A DNA stretch of 64,000 bases from assembly GCA_965153455.1 (NCBI GenBank), contig OZ234495.1, forward strand, positions 8,242,875-8,306,874, written 5' to 3'. The notes under the pieces were generated by a model. That model was not told the origin of the DNA and did not search any database. It saw only the letters and a program-made list of their open reading frames with translations. Every line of letters begins with the position of its first letter. Position 1 is the first letter of the stretch. The translations under genes and the position numbers were made by a program. Positions 1 through 12,480 of the stretch are shown here, piece after piece. The DNA comes from Sphagnum compactum. Taxonomy: Eukaryota > Bryophyta > Sphagnopsida > Sphagnales.

Positions 1-404
1 GAGATGAAATGTTAGAACTTAACCTTGTGAAAACTACTTTAAACTTTAAGTCTAATGGCAAGATGGGAGCCATCGATTTTTACAACAAATGAAAAATAAT
101 TTCACTCTTACTCTTAAATAACAAAGAAAGCTTGAAAAAAAAAACAAAGTGCAAAAGTGAATTGGTCCACCTTGGTTGAGAATTGCAACTTGTAAATTAG
201 CTACCATCTATAGGGTGAGGGGGGGGGACATTTTTTCAAAAACTCAAAAAACTTAAACCCCATTTCACTAGCCTTATTTCCTCATCAGAATTTGGTGAAA
301 AATCACTAGAGGAAAATGTTGATCAATATCACATACATATGTCATCTTGCAATAAATTGAGATTAGGAATAGGATAATGAGGTGGGTTTTTAAACGCATG
401 TTTT
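1..404. other. AT-rich intergenic, nothing recognised
   Basis: This stretch is AT-rich with short homopolymer runs, including a run of G near 220. No open frame, motif or repeat structure could be recognised in it. Confidence 0.5.
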
Positions 405-615
405 TATCCCCGATTGGGTATTTTGTGAGTAATTTCATGTTAAATAATTATTTAGTTGAATTTTTTTAATTTTGTGGTTAGATATTTTGCGAATAGGTTA
501 ATGTTAAACATTTTTTCAATTGAAAATTAGTTAACTTTGTGGGTGATTAATTTTGTGAAAAATTTAACATTAAACAATTCTTTAATTGAATACGTTTAAC
601 TTTGTGGTTGATTTA
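405..615 (+). repeat. Minisatellite array, left copy (about 70-bp unit)
   Basis: Three diverged units follow the pattern of a TATTTTGTGAGTA-like segment, then TTAATGTTAAACA, then TTTTCAATTGAAAA, then TTAACTTTGTGG. A related array in the same orientation lies at 4715-4990. The two arrays flank a hAT-type relic and may be subterminal repeats of one larger element, although no target-site duplication was found. Confidence 0.6.
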
Positions 616-2954
616 TTATCAATGTTGGTTTGATATACAGGTTTAGGCATGATATCAACAATGACATTGACTACCATATATATTTGTATAGTATTAGATC
701 CTTTAATACCTACTTTGATACTTATATAAAACTAGGATCATATTTGCGAAAATTAATAAGAAACCAAACCAATTTGGTCTTCAAGTTTGGAAAACAAAAT
801 TGATACTTGACTTGGGCATTCTGGTTGCTAGTATCAATCTTTTTCTCTAGTACTATGATTTTTTCAAGTGTAAATTTTGAGAAATATGGCGGTTTTAATT
901 AGGTTACACATTCTACTTTATGGTGCCCATTTTTAGCTTTCAATGTGATGATTGCCAACTATTTAGCACCAAACTTCATGATGAATCTCTATTATGTGTA
1001 AGTTTATAAGCTCAACCTACAATTTCCATTTGCAACTTTTTATGTCTCATGTTTTCAATCTAAATGTTGCAAATTTTTGAAATTGTTGGAAACAAGATGC
1101 ATCTTATTATTATCACCATAATATTAGTTTGGTGCTTTGTTTCTTTGTTGTGGGTGTCTTTCATGGCCATTGTTATAGTTTTCATTTTCATATGTGACAT
1201 ACGTTCTATATTATTCCTTGTGGCAATAGTGTGTTTGTCAAGTTGTGTAAGTTGTGCATTATGTGTTTGTGGTGAGATTGTTTATAACATGCATTTTATC
1301 AAATCTTCATAATTTTAGGGCATGATTTCACATCTTTGGCATTTTAATACGATCTTTGTTAGGTTTCCATTTCTTATGGACTTGATTATTCATTATAATG
1401 TGCATTATGAATAGATCAATGGGGAGACTACAAAACTTAACATCATTGGAGTGACGAGCAAATCTATGTAACAACTTACCATCGCCATTGACGAAACACA
1501 AATTATGCAGTTGGTGAATAAAAAGGTTAATGTTGAATGGGAAACAACATGGAATGTTCAACTTGAAAATTTAAGTTGCAAAAAACCAAAGGTATTAGCA
1601 CCCAAGGTGAAAGCACACTACGGTGACCCCCTTTTTCTTGTCACATTGTATTGTTTTTCTAGGTGGTCATTTTTAAACATAAACCATGTCCAAACTACAA
1701 AAGATTTTCACAATGTTTTTGCATATTATGGTATATCATAACACACAAAAAATAATTGAAAAAAAAATCATTTTGTCTTTATATTATGGTGGCTCGGAAT
1801 ATATTTGCATTAAAGAATACATGTCATGGCGTACTTAAAAATGCAAATATATTCCAAAAATAATTGAAATGATTTTTAACTTTCATGAAATTTATAGTAG
1901 TTATTTCACATGTCATTTCACATAATTTAAACCAAATTTGTGAACCATTTGAAAGAATTGATAATTTTCACTTCATAAATGGGTTTTTTTGACAATCCTA
2001 ATCATAAGTATGTGGTAAATTGACATTTTCACAAACAATCACTTGTAAATGGAATGTGATAAATGTTTTGAGGTGGGAATATTTTTAGATTTTTAAAAAT
2101 ATTTATTTATATTATTAATGAAATTAAATACTAAGGCAACTTGAAATGACAAAACAAACATTATTATATTATGTACATATAAATATACCCATGGTTCCTT
2201 TTCTTTACATTATTAGATTTTTTTTCAAATAATGTTAGATTACATTGGTTTTATTATAAAATCAAAATTTGAAAACCAAAACACCAAAATTTTAACTAAA
2301 AATTAAATGGATTACATTTTGTGAAACTTATAAAAAATATACCTTTAGTAGCAGATAGAGAAGTGCCCCAAAGGGAGTCACTGTAGTGTGTTTTCGCCCC
2401 CCACATGAATGCCCCTCACCTACTTGGGTTTTCTTCATCCTCAATAATCTTTCTGTTGTTGGCCATATCCAAATTCCTTAAATCATGAAGTGCATCATAT
2501 CGCACCCCACAAGTTAAACATTTTATACCAACACACATGATGAAATCAAGGAAATGTTTTTTTTTAATAATCCTTCCCATGGGATCACAAGCATAAAAAA
2601 ACATGTTGTCAACAAGCATGGTGTTGTTTTAGATTAGCACAAAGCGCAAAAAAATTCAACAAATGATATTGGTAAAGGTTGATAGAAAGGGAAGAAGAAG
2701 AAAAAGATTATGGTTCCAAACACTTATTGAATTTTTTTTCCAATTAGGTTCTTTATAAGTCAAATGATTCTACTCAACAAAGGTTCAAGGTTTGGTATTG
2801 TTGATTACTAAAGGGTGTATGCCACTATTTGTGATTGAAAACCTTTGGATGTGAAATTTTGTAATGTGATGATGCAATAGAATCAAATTTCAATCACACA
2901 AAAAAGTTGTATGAACACACATCTTGATTATGTTTACTAAGGTGATGGTGCGGT
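616..2954. other. Intergenic, AT-rich, with two inverted repeats
   Basis: No gene is supported; the short open frames here show no recognisable motif. There are two inverted repeats. One has 16-bp perfect arms, GGAATATATTTGCATT at 1796-1811 and its complement at 1840-1855. The other has arms of about 28 bp at 1605-1632 and 2374-2401 with about 24 matches, sharing an ACACTAC core. The outer pair could be the ends of a small DNA element of about 0.8 kb. Confidence 0.4.
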
Positions 2955-4230
2955 TTGTGTTCCCAACCATTACATAATGTGCAACAACCATTGCTACATT
3001 TGACCTTTAGATGTCCAAAATTGGGTTTTATAACTTTGCACTTTGTCATCATTTTTATTGATGATGAATGGGTGCCTTGCCACGTTACCGTAAGGTTGTG
3101 TGAGGCCCTTAACACTTTTGGAACAAGATTAACTAGATAGGTGAAATATCTTTTGGTTGAACATTGTCTCACAAAAAAGATCATAGCATATATCTAGGAT
3201 GAGGGCACAAACTTGGACACCCTTGTTTTTGCATTGAGAAATGTTCTATTTTGTGTACCATTGAAATTTTTTGCACCTTTTAATTGCATATATTTTGGGC
3301 ATGTAATGTTTAAAGCATGCCAATATGCCATTAATGATACTAATATTGGATATGGGAAGGAGGTAAGTGTGGTCAAAGTTCAAAGTGCCTTGTATAAAAC
3401 AATAACTTGGATAAAGAAATTTAGGAAGGGGAGGCCTGAATGGGAACTTGCATGTGAGGTCGGCTTGAGGGCATGGAAACTTAAATCGACTGTAAAAAAT
3501 TTGCTTTGCATCAAAGGTTGTTTTGTTTCAAGAGACCTTGGAATACTATGCAACCATTAACATTTGCTACCATCAACAAACATCTAGGCTACAAACTTGG
3601 GTACCATCAAAATCTATGTGGGTTATTGCACAAAGCAACATGACAAAAACCTTGGGTCCTATGGTGGAGGAGTGCATTTTGAACCAAACCAAAGGGTATT
3701 TGTTGTTATCAAGTGCTTTGTTTGCTATTTTTTCAATTAGTAATAGATTACAAAAGGAGTACCACACTTGAATAACTATTACTCCACCTCTAACATGTGA
3801 AGAGTTTGAACTTAAATTAGAAATTTTGTATGCAAAAATGGGTCTTGAGGTCATCATAATGTTGGAACTTTTTTTGTCATTTGCTACATGTTTGAATGTT
3901 GTTGTCACACATGTGTGCACTCCAACTTGATCCTCAATCGAAAGTGCTTCAATGTGTCATGGAGTATGTTGACACAAGAAAAACAACATCAATTGTGAGA
4001 ATATGACCAACAAGTGTCCCGGTTCCTCTTTTGATGAAAGCCTCAAACATCTAGACCCTAAGCTCATAGAAAAGCCTTCGCCTTTGACACCCAATTTTGA
4101 TGACTCCTTATGGAAAGTTGTAATCTCTACCAAGAAAGCTAATATTTCCTTGGTAAAATAAAGTTGCTCCCAATTTGTGACTTTTTTTCCTTTTGGCAAT
4201 ATCTAGAGACATGTTATATTTCCATGGGTA
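2955..4230 (+). pseudogene. hAT-type transposase relic A (decayed)
   Basis: Open pieces in shifting + frames (2955-3140, 3213-3560, 3523-3771, then broken frames to about 4230) together read like the central RNase H-like part of a plant hAT-type transposase. Recognisable stretches are HVTVRLCEALNTFG, then a DEGTNLDTL stretch, then CIYFGHVMFKACQYA, then TITWIKKFRKGRPEWELAC, then FQETLEYYATINICY, then LNQTKGYLLLSSAL. The order matches the family as I remember it. Frame changes near 3200, 3530 and 3780 and several stops show that it is dead. No zinc-finger N terminus or dimerisation C terminus could be identified, so the ends are approximate. The subfamily assignment is inference and no search was possible. 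Confidence 0.55.
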
Positions 4231-4714
4231 CTCTACTAGTTGCATTTCAATGGGTATGGCTTAGGAATTTGTGGTGCATGCATTTTGTAGTAGAATAGAA
4301 GCACCCCTTGTTGACAACAATATGTGTTTGCAATGCACTTTGCAATATAGCAATGGTATTCCTAGCTTACAACATTTTATTTGGCAATCTACTATGACGT
4401 TTGTGATTTTAGTGGCTATTTTTATGAGTTCTTAAATGTTTGTGATCCATTCTATAGTAGAGCATAATTACTCTTAGATTAGGGCATTTTGTTTTGGCAA
4501 TTGGGCATTTGAACATGGGTACTCGTCTATGTTACTTATGTGGCACAACCATTTCATAAACCCAAAATTATTTATACAAAAATGTTCTGAATTTTTAAAA
4601 AATATTCCAATACCATTACGAATCTAGGATCAAAAGAAAGAAAAATCCAATACCATTACTAGAATGGTATGTTCGAATTCCAATACCAAAAAAACAACAC
4701 TCATTATTATGAGT
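4231..4714. other. Intergenic between relic A and right array
   Basis: AT-rich sequence that may include a further decayed 3' part of the hAT-type relic. No convincing motif is visible. Confidence 0.35.
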
Positions 4715-4990
4715 GGGGTAATGTCAAGCAACTCTTCAATTGAAAAACAATTAACTTTGTGGTTTGGGTATTTTCCAAGTAGGTTAATGTTAAGCAATTT
4801 TTCAGTTGAGAAAATAGGACACTTTGTGGTGGGGTAATTGTTGTGAGTACATCAAACTTTCAATGTTAAGCAAATTTTCAATTGAAAAATAGTTTAACTT
4901 CGTGGTTGGGGGTACGAATGGTTAACTTTGTGTGCAAGGTTAGGTTAAGCAACTCTTTGGTTGAAGAATAGTTGAGCATTGTCGTGGGTG
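4715..4990 (+). repeat. Minisatellite array, right copy
   Basis: Four to five diverged units share the pattern TTAATGTTAAGCAA, then TTTTCAATTGAAAA, then TTAACTTTGTGG with the array at 405-615, in the same orientation. The spacing between the two arrays is about 4.3 kb, with relic A between them. Confidence 0.6.
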
Positions 4991-5247
4991 TGAGGAGGGT
5001 ATGTGCATCTATTATACCCTTGTTGCACTATTTTTCATGCTTTTTTGTTTTGGTCATTTTCATCCTCCAATCCCATGTCATTCATGTATATTAGACTTGT
5101 AGCACAAAATTTCAGTACCCTGGTACCTGAATGATTTCAGCATAAATTAATTATTTATTTTTGTTTTGCCAAAAATAATTTACTATATTTATTATTTCTA
5201 CCAATTTTTTTTTATTTATAAAATTAGGAATCTGGAAGATATTTCTA

Positions 5248-5322
5248 TTGTGAGGTTTGAATTGCAGACCTTAAAAGTTCAAGAACTTAAGACTGAGATG
5301 GTCTAGACACACTAACTAACCT
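5248..5322 (-). repeat. tRNA-like remnant, possibly SINE-derived
   Basis: On the minus strand this reads as a GGTTAGTTAGTG-like A-box region followed about 50 bases later by GCAATTCAAACC, close to a B-box. It lacks a proper acceptor stem, so it is not a working tRNA. It could be the head of a tRNA-derived SINE or simply an intergenic repeat. Confidence 0.22.
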
Positions 5323-5614
5323 ATCCCATAAACTTAAAAAGATTGGGTTTGTTATTTATTTATTTATTTATTATAACCATTACCTGCTGAAAATTTCAGA
5401 ATTAAAAAAAAAAAAAAAAACCAAATGCCAAAATTCAGATTTAAATTTTGATTAATAATTATTTGACGGTTTGGTTTTGTTTGGGTGAAGACCATTCAAA
5501 TGAATCACATCCATCCAATTATGAGAGAAAAATTCTACTCAATTTTTTCTGTCGGGTAAGGACCTCTCTAAAGGGTACAAATAGTTTGGTGGGTGATCAC
5601 TCTGCTCCTCAAAA

Positions 5615-5710
5615 GGGGTTTAGGGTTTAGGGTTTAAATTTGGTTAAACCCTAAACCCTAAATTGGTTAAACCCTAAACCTAAATTGGTACCTTGTGAGG
5701 GTTTAGGGTA
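5615..5710. repeat. Interstitial telomere-like repeats, both orientations
   Basis: Three TTTAGGG units at 5615-5638 are followed by inverted AAACCCT units at 5644-5662 and 5667-5684, then GGGTTTAGGG again at 5699-5708. Both strands of the plant telomere motif thus face each other within 100 bp. Confidence 0.8.
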
Positions 5711-8700
5711 AATTGAGGGTGGGAAATTGGTCCCACACTGGGGCTCTTTGCTTAGAGAGAACCAAGGGTGCAAATTCCTCTCTTAGTGTTTGTTTGCTTG
5801 CTCCTGGACTTTTACACCGGGGGAAGGCAACAAATTGTCAAAGCATTACACCATGGAATACCTTGGGTTCCCGGGGCGTAATGTGCTACCAAAAGGGCCC
5901 CTCCCCCCCCCCCCCATATGCAACAAAAACTTGACCTAATTTTTCCTTTGTATTTGCAGGTATTTTTACAAAGTATAATTTGCTTAGGTATTTGATTTTG
6001 TTGACGGGCAGGTCACATGATGGGGTATGTTTTTTCTCTGCCCAAATTCTCATGCCCAAGAACAATATAACCCCTTATGCCCTTCTCCAACACATGAGAA
6101 GCAAATGATTTTTTTTGGACAAATTGTGTGGTTTCTTGGACCAAAAATTTGGGACATTTAGGAGATTTTTCTAAATTGAAAATTTGACTAAATTTTCAAT
6201 AAATTTCGGAAAAATCCCCATATTTTAATTACAATATTGAAATTTAAAATTTTAATTTAAAAAAAAAAAAAAACCTGATGAGAAGAGAAATTCCAAGAAT
6301 CTGTACTTGTGAATCTTTTGAGCGTGTACAATTTTGTCAACATATCATTACACCCATCAACAACAACCTCCTATCTAAATGTGGCTTCCTTCCTTTAGAG
6401 GTTGTGGGGGTAAGTTGTCCACAAATAGTTGGTGGAACATTGTTTGGTGATTTTCTCTCACTTTGTAAATTGCAAGATCTCTAAAATTCAAAACAAGCAA
6501 AAATAGCTTGTGTTGACAAATTCCAAATCCAACCAATCAAATTTCCACAAGGAACTTGAGTGTGAGAGGCACACCCAATTGATGGAGGCAAGTTCAAAAG
6601 GGTTTGAAAGAGGGAGGGAGGTTTTGGTGCCTTGTGACACTTGGTTGCAATCACCAAAAATATTAGCTGATCTCACTTTCAAGTCACATTATATATCATT
6701 GACTCCAAAATTTCCTCTTCATCCATTTAGGTTTCCACTATGTAATGCAATGGCTTCATGTTTCTCAAAGGCTTGTTTTCTTTTTTTCTTTTCCTTCCTC
6801 CATTAGGCATTGATTGGTTGGATTGGCATGCATTAGTCACTTGGTTACATTAAAGTCAAACCTACCAAGTTTTTCTAAAGTGAAACTTACACTTTTGAAT
6901 GCAATGTGCCCAAAGTAACCAAGTGAAAAATACAAGTCTTGTCTTAGTATGGTGGTGGTTGATAAATTCAAACATGATATCCGACTTTCCTAAGATGTGG
7001 GAAGATTACTAACTTATGCCAAAAGTAGAAGTGAGTTTTGGGTCAACAAGATCTAGATTCATCATTGTTTGTAGATGGTTGATGTTATGTGTGCAAAAAG
7101 TGAAACAAGTTCAACTCCAAAAGTTGATCTTCTCTTAAGGTGGAAACCTTGAAAGGTGATGACAATCAATTTCACAATAGAAGAGTAGATATTTTTGAAG
7201 CTCCAAGTGGCACAATTAATAGCAAAATTAATCTACAATCAACCACTTACCAAAAACCATCCCATTGAGTTGGAAATTTGCAAGTTGAAATTTACAAAGA
7301 AAAATCACAAGTTGAATAAATACAATTTGAATTTTATATTTGCTAGTTAGAGCATATTTCATAATCAACTACATACTCGAGAAATTGAAAAATTATTTTC
7401 ATGCATCATGATCATGTTGTGATCCATTAAACCTCATTAGAAACAAAAGCTCTTATGTGGATAAGGTTCTTAAAGCTTTCATAAGCCTAAGATCTTTAAT
7501 AATCTATAACCATAATAAGGGTGTCTTTCCGTTAGACCATTATGATCATAACACATTGTGGAAAGTCACTAACAGATGGCCTTGTTTCTTGTTGCATGGA
7601 CAGGTGCTTTCCATTAAAGAGTTGCAACTATGTTGAAAAATATGTGCTTAATCTATGTTAAGAACTTTAGGAAATTCCCATGAAAATAAAAAACAAATGT
7701 CACTTTGTAATAAATTGCATTTTGTTTCACAACTTTTGCAACTCCAATATTTGCTCAATGTTTGACCAATAAAGATGTCAAGTGGTTGTGAACACAAGTA
7801 GTTAGAAAAAGCTTATGGAAAGTTGTTATGATCACAACCCAATGGAAAGATGTTCGTAGGGCCATGTTCAAAGTTATGATGGTGGACAATGCAAGATGAA
7901 AATGTGCGTTGGCAAAATACCTTTAGGCGCTCCTATTGATCATCCTTACATTTAATTGAATTTGATGAAATACTTTTCAAACAAAAAGTGAAGTACGATG
8001 AATACTTAATCAATGTTGAGTTTTTAGCAAAATGGTTCACATTGTTATGGAACATCTTTAAAGGTGTATATCAATAGGTCCCAAAAAACCAAACCATGAT
8101 GACATCAAAATCTAAAAGGCGGCACTAGTTTTTCTACAACCAAAACACCCACTCAATAAGAATACTCAATATATTTACTATTTTGGCCATTGCACAAGAT
8201 ACAAAGTTTTCATTTGAACAAGAATAGAAAAAAGGTAAAAGTTACAAAACAAAGTCTATTTTATTTTCATAGTGGCTAATAACAAAAACTTTCGTAAAGG
8301 ACATAATGCCACCATCCTAAGATAAAGCTAAATTTTAAGGATTGGGCTAAAATAGTATGATTATAATTTGGCAGGTCACTTTTCCACAACTTTTAAGAAA
8401 CAAGTCAAAGTTGGAACAACAAGAGGGACTTTTAAGTTGACATGAAAACCAAATAAAATTTGACATGAAAAAAAACCTAATGTTTACAACTAAACTATTT
8501 GAATCTAGCAATTGGAGGGTTTGCAACCAATCCAATTAATCTAGAAAGGAGATTAAAACATATTAACATAATGGAAAAGTTATAAAATTTCAAAAGACTA
8601 AAACTTCATTTAAATTCGATGTGGCAACAAGGTGATGAAATCAACTAAATTAAGTTGTTACTAATGAACCACATGCTGATTCCACATGAATGGTTGAATG

Positions 8701-10260
8701 CACACAATTTAGTCTCCATGGTCGTGGCAATGTTATCCCAAGAGGAATCCCATAAAAAAGACACCCAAATTCAAATATTTTGAATTTTATATTAATTATG
8801 GCGACTATTATGATTCCCTCCTGCAACTATGCAAAAGTAACAACTTGGTTAATATCAAAATAACAATTAAATGACAATAAATCATTTTTTCAATGTCCAA
8901 GAGTTAGGAAAATTAAAGTGGCTTGAAGTTTTTCAAGTGGTTTGGCTAATGTCAAAATAAGGATTTTGTTAATGTACATTAACATAATTTTAAATTATTA
9001 ATGCACTTACTAAGTAGGGGAAGAGCAAAACAATCAAATTATGAATGTTATTCAAAGGAAAATTTGGAAATGAGCTTGTAGTCTTTTCGTAAATCCCATA
9101 CATTGAATGGGAACAAGGAATGTTAATTGAGACTTTATTTCAATCCACAAAGGATTTATTTAAGAATGAAACCAATCTCCAAACACCAACCATGGGGGTA
9201 GCGGTTGACAAAAATGGTTTTTTTTTCATGAAGCAACAAAAAAAAACATGAACTTCTAAAACATTAAAGATTTTGCTTAACTTCTAAAATTAATCAAAGA
9301 TATGTTAAACAAAAAGTAAGTTGGATCAACTTTAGATATTGGAACTTAACCCATGAATTGTTTTCGTATAGGAACACAAATAGACCAACAATCTTGCCTT
9401 GATTACAAAAGGTAAGAAACAAAAAAAATGATTATTCATAGAATTCAACAACCAAAATATGTGATTGCAAAATAGTAGTTAGGGTTACAACCATGTAATC
9501 ATTAATAAGCACATTCCACTTTTTAGAATTCAAAAGAAGTCCATTAGATCAATATAACTTCAAAATTATAACAATATTAGAATGTTCAATTTTACAACTT
9601 CTTTTGAAGTTTAAAATTTGATTAATTCCATAAACTTGTCTAAATTAACCTAACCCAACCCACAATTAGATAATGTAGTATATATGGTGGAAGAACAAAA
9701 AGGTAAAATAAAAAAATTAATAGTCAAAGTTTGGAACTTGGGAATTGATCATAGAATCAAACAAATTTTATTTTGAATAATTTTGGATATGTAGGGATTT
9801 TTTTTTAAAAACGTAGCTAGAAGGCAAGCTCTCATTTACATGGAGCAATTAAAGGATATGTTAAGGCCCATATTAGATTAAATTTATTAATTTTACTCCA
9901 CATTGTTCATTGTAAAATGAAACATTCCATACCAAGGGATAATGTCAAAACCTTAAATCACAACATGTGTTTTTTTTAATTTTAATACTCAATGCAACAA
10001 TGCATTCACATTAATGTTTTTTTTACACGATGACAAATGGAAAATTATGATGAAATTAATATGAAAAATGAAAAGAGTATATTAAATGATCAAAGGAAGG
10101 ATTAATGATGCACCCCTAGGTCTGTCAAATGTGTATTGAGAATAAATAACCTATCAATTTCCAAATTTCCAATAGATGAAAATCGAAGGCATGTTTTTTA
10201 ACTCCCAAAAAAGAAATGGAGGTGGGAGCTTTGGGACATGATTAGGAATAACTCATGAGC
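5711..10260. other. Long intergenic stretch without recognisable genes
   Basis: This is mostly AT-rich. It starts with a less AT-rich patch at 5711-5930 that ends in a C-run of about 14 near 5906. Open frames at 6278-6484 and 6510-6806 have no recognisable motif. The rest, to 10260, shows scattered frames broken by stops, as expected of very old transposon debris, but no family could be named. Confidence 0.45.
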
Positions 10261-10267
10261 AAAAATC

Positions 10268-10332
10268 AAATTAAATGTGGTTCAATGGTAAAGGCTTGAT
10301 GTATGATCAAGGAGGTTGGGGGTTTTATTCAC
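10268..10332 (+). repeat. tRNA-derived SINE-like remnant
   Basis: GTGGTTCAATGGTAAAGGC resembles a tRNA D-arm or RNA polymerase III A-box. It is followed about 30 bases later by GGGGGTTTTATTC, which resembles a mutated B-box (GGTTCGATTCC). No acceptor stem closes the fold. I read it as the head of an old SINE or a tRNA pseudogene. Confidence 0.35.
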
Positions 10333-10913
10333 TTATGTGACACATGCCAAATTTTTAAAAATATAAAACCCAAAAAACCTTGGAAAATAAAATTTCATTA
10401 ATAGTTTGTTCAATTAAGTTTTTTTGGTTTTTCTTGGTTGTCAACTTAAAAATTGTTTTGAATGAAAGCAACTCATCAATAATCTTGCCAGAAAAAATCT
10501 TTGTGTTTTTAATTAATTAATTAATATCTTGTGACATAGGATGTTGATTAAACTTGATTTTTAATCAAATTAAACATGACTTATTTTAGTCATCCTTAGT
10601 CATCAAAACTTAATCAACATTATAATGTCCAAACAACATGTTTGTTTTTATCAAAACCAAACCTATCCCTTATCTGATTTGACTAAATTTTAATCATAAA
10701 AACATTAACATGTAGTAATATAACACCAAAATAACATTATTGTTAGCTAAGATGCCATTTTGATTCTAATGTTGGGTAACATCACATATTTGAATGTGAT
10801 GATATATGTTGTGTTGAAATGCTCAAAGATATCACTAGGTATGAACAAAACATAACTCTAGTAAAGTGAAACATAGAATTCAACACCTTTTAGACAAAGG
10901 AAGATGTAACTAA

Positions 10914-11813
10914 GGCCCATTTTAAATAGGGTCCAAGGAGTAGGGTCCAATGAAATCAATAATTTTTATTGGTTAAGAGCTTTAAATTGGTCCCAAGGCC
11001 TTTAGACAATGGTTTAAGACCGAGACAAATCAAATTGTGATTTAACTTACATGGCATCATTTCGGAGGGACCCGAATTGGTCCAGACAAAAAAAAGAGCT
11101 TAAAAGAGAACTCATGGTTTGGATAACCAAAGTGTAAACTAAGGTTCAAGGTTGTTCATTTTTAATTTATTTTTCCTTTTCCATTATATTATTTTATCCT
11201 TGTTGTTCAAATTATGTGAGAATGGAAAACATGTTATGGATTGTGGATATTGTTGCAACTCCCCCATTTTTGACCAATTCTAGAATTGACATGGTTGGTT
11301 TTGTGGATCCTCACAAGGTGATTGTTAGAAAGAATGCATTTTCAACCTTTCCATATGCATGAAATGAAGGTGAATCAAAAGGTGGGGCAGAAAGTGGAGA
11401 GTTGAAACACCAATTTTCACAAGTGAAAGGGGTTTTGAATTTACAATAGATGCTTAAACTGGTTCCCACTCATAACCAAAGAAAAACACCAAAGAAAAAA
11501 ACAATTGTGGTATCTTGTGCCTACAATCATCCATTGTGTGTAGTAAGATTAAAAGAGAAGAAAAATAAAAAATAAAAAAACTATGAAAAAAATTCAAAAA
11601 TTAAAAAATACCAAAGGTCAACTTAATCTTCTCACATGCTAATCACACATTTTTGATATGGGACTCTTAAATTGGACCCCAAGCCTTTAGACACATTCAT
11701 GTGCCTTAGGAACTTTTTTTATAAAAACTGTGAAGAAGGGTCCAATTCAAGGTTCAATTTGCTTCAAATTGGTCCCTAGGCTTTAGGTCCCTAAACCCTT
11801 GTTTAAAGTGGCC
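10914..11813. mobile_element. 900-bp non-autonomous DNA element with TIRs
   Basis: The left end GGCCCATTTTAAATAGGGT and the complement of the right end (GGCCACTTTAAACAAGGGT) match at about 14 of 19 positions. The left flank is TAA and the right flank is TTA, which resembles the TWA target preference of PIF/Harbinger elements but is not an exact duplication. Subterminal direct repeats are present: a TTAAATTGG..CC..AAG.CCTTTAGACA motif occurs near 10984 and again near 11667. There is no coding capacity inside. The superfamily is inferred from the GGCC terminus and flanks only. Confidence 0.45.
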
Positions 11814-12240
11814 TTAAGAGCCTTTCACACCTCATTCAAAGACTTATATTTTCCTATACGCTCACCTTAAGGCCTTGCTTTCACATTTTAACCATTTTTA
11901 TTCCATAATTTCAAAACTATTATTCCTCCTTTTTTTTTCACAAATAAGTTCTTCCCATATCTAAAACAAGCCTATCCTTTGTCAAATGTATATTCCTTTA
12001 TATGTAAAGTGAAGCCCTAATGGTCGGGGCATTTTCAAAATATGGTGCATAGGTTGAGGTGATAGTTGAATCCAACACAACATTTGGGAATGTCCCCCAC
12101 CCATGGGCTTGACCCATTTTAAAGCACGAAGTGAAAGTTATCATGAACCTCACCACATATATATATCCCAAGGTATATGAGGGGAGGGTTTTTATGCTTA
12201 CTTTTTGGTGATTGGACAAATCTTATGCATCTAATTAAAA

Positions 12241-12480
12241 TGAAGGGGAAAAAAAAACCTTGTAAATAAAAATCAAGGATGGGAACCCATGCATCAAAAG
12301 TACAAAATCAAAAGAGAACACAAGTAGACATAACCCAAAAAAAAAAACCAAAACAAACAATCAACAAAAATCAAGTAAAGACCTTATACAAAGAGGATTC
12401 ATGGCTACGAAATGACAATCAATGATAACAAAGGAGACCTAAGACAAAAGAGATGTCACCTACCACAAATCAGCTAATGA
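12241..12480 (+). repeat. Dispersed repeat, copy 1
   Basis: About 240 bp, matching 36477-36720 in the same orientation. Both copies contain the blocks ATAAAAATCAA, GATGGGAACCCAT, CATCAAAA, AATCAACAAAAAT, GTAAAGACC, CAAAGAGGA and GAAATGACAATCAA. The family is unknown. It contains no gene. Confidence 0.7.
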
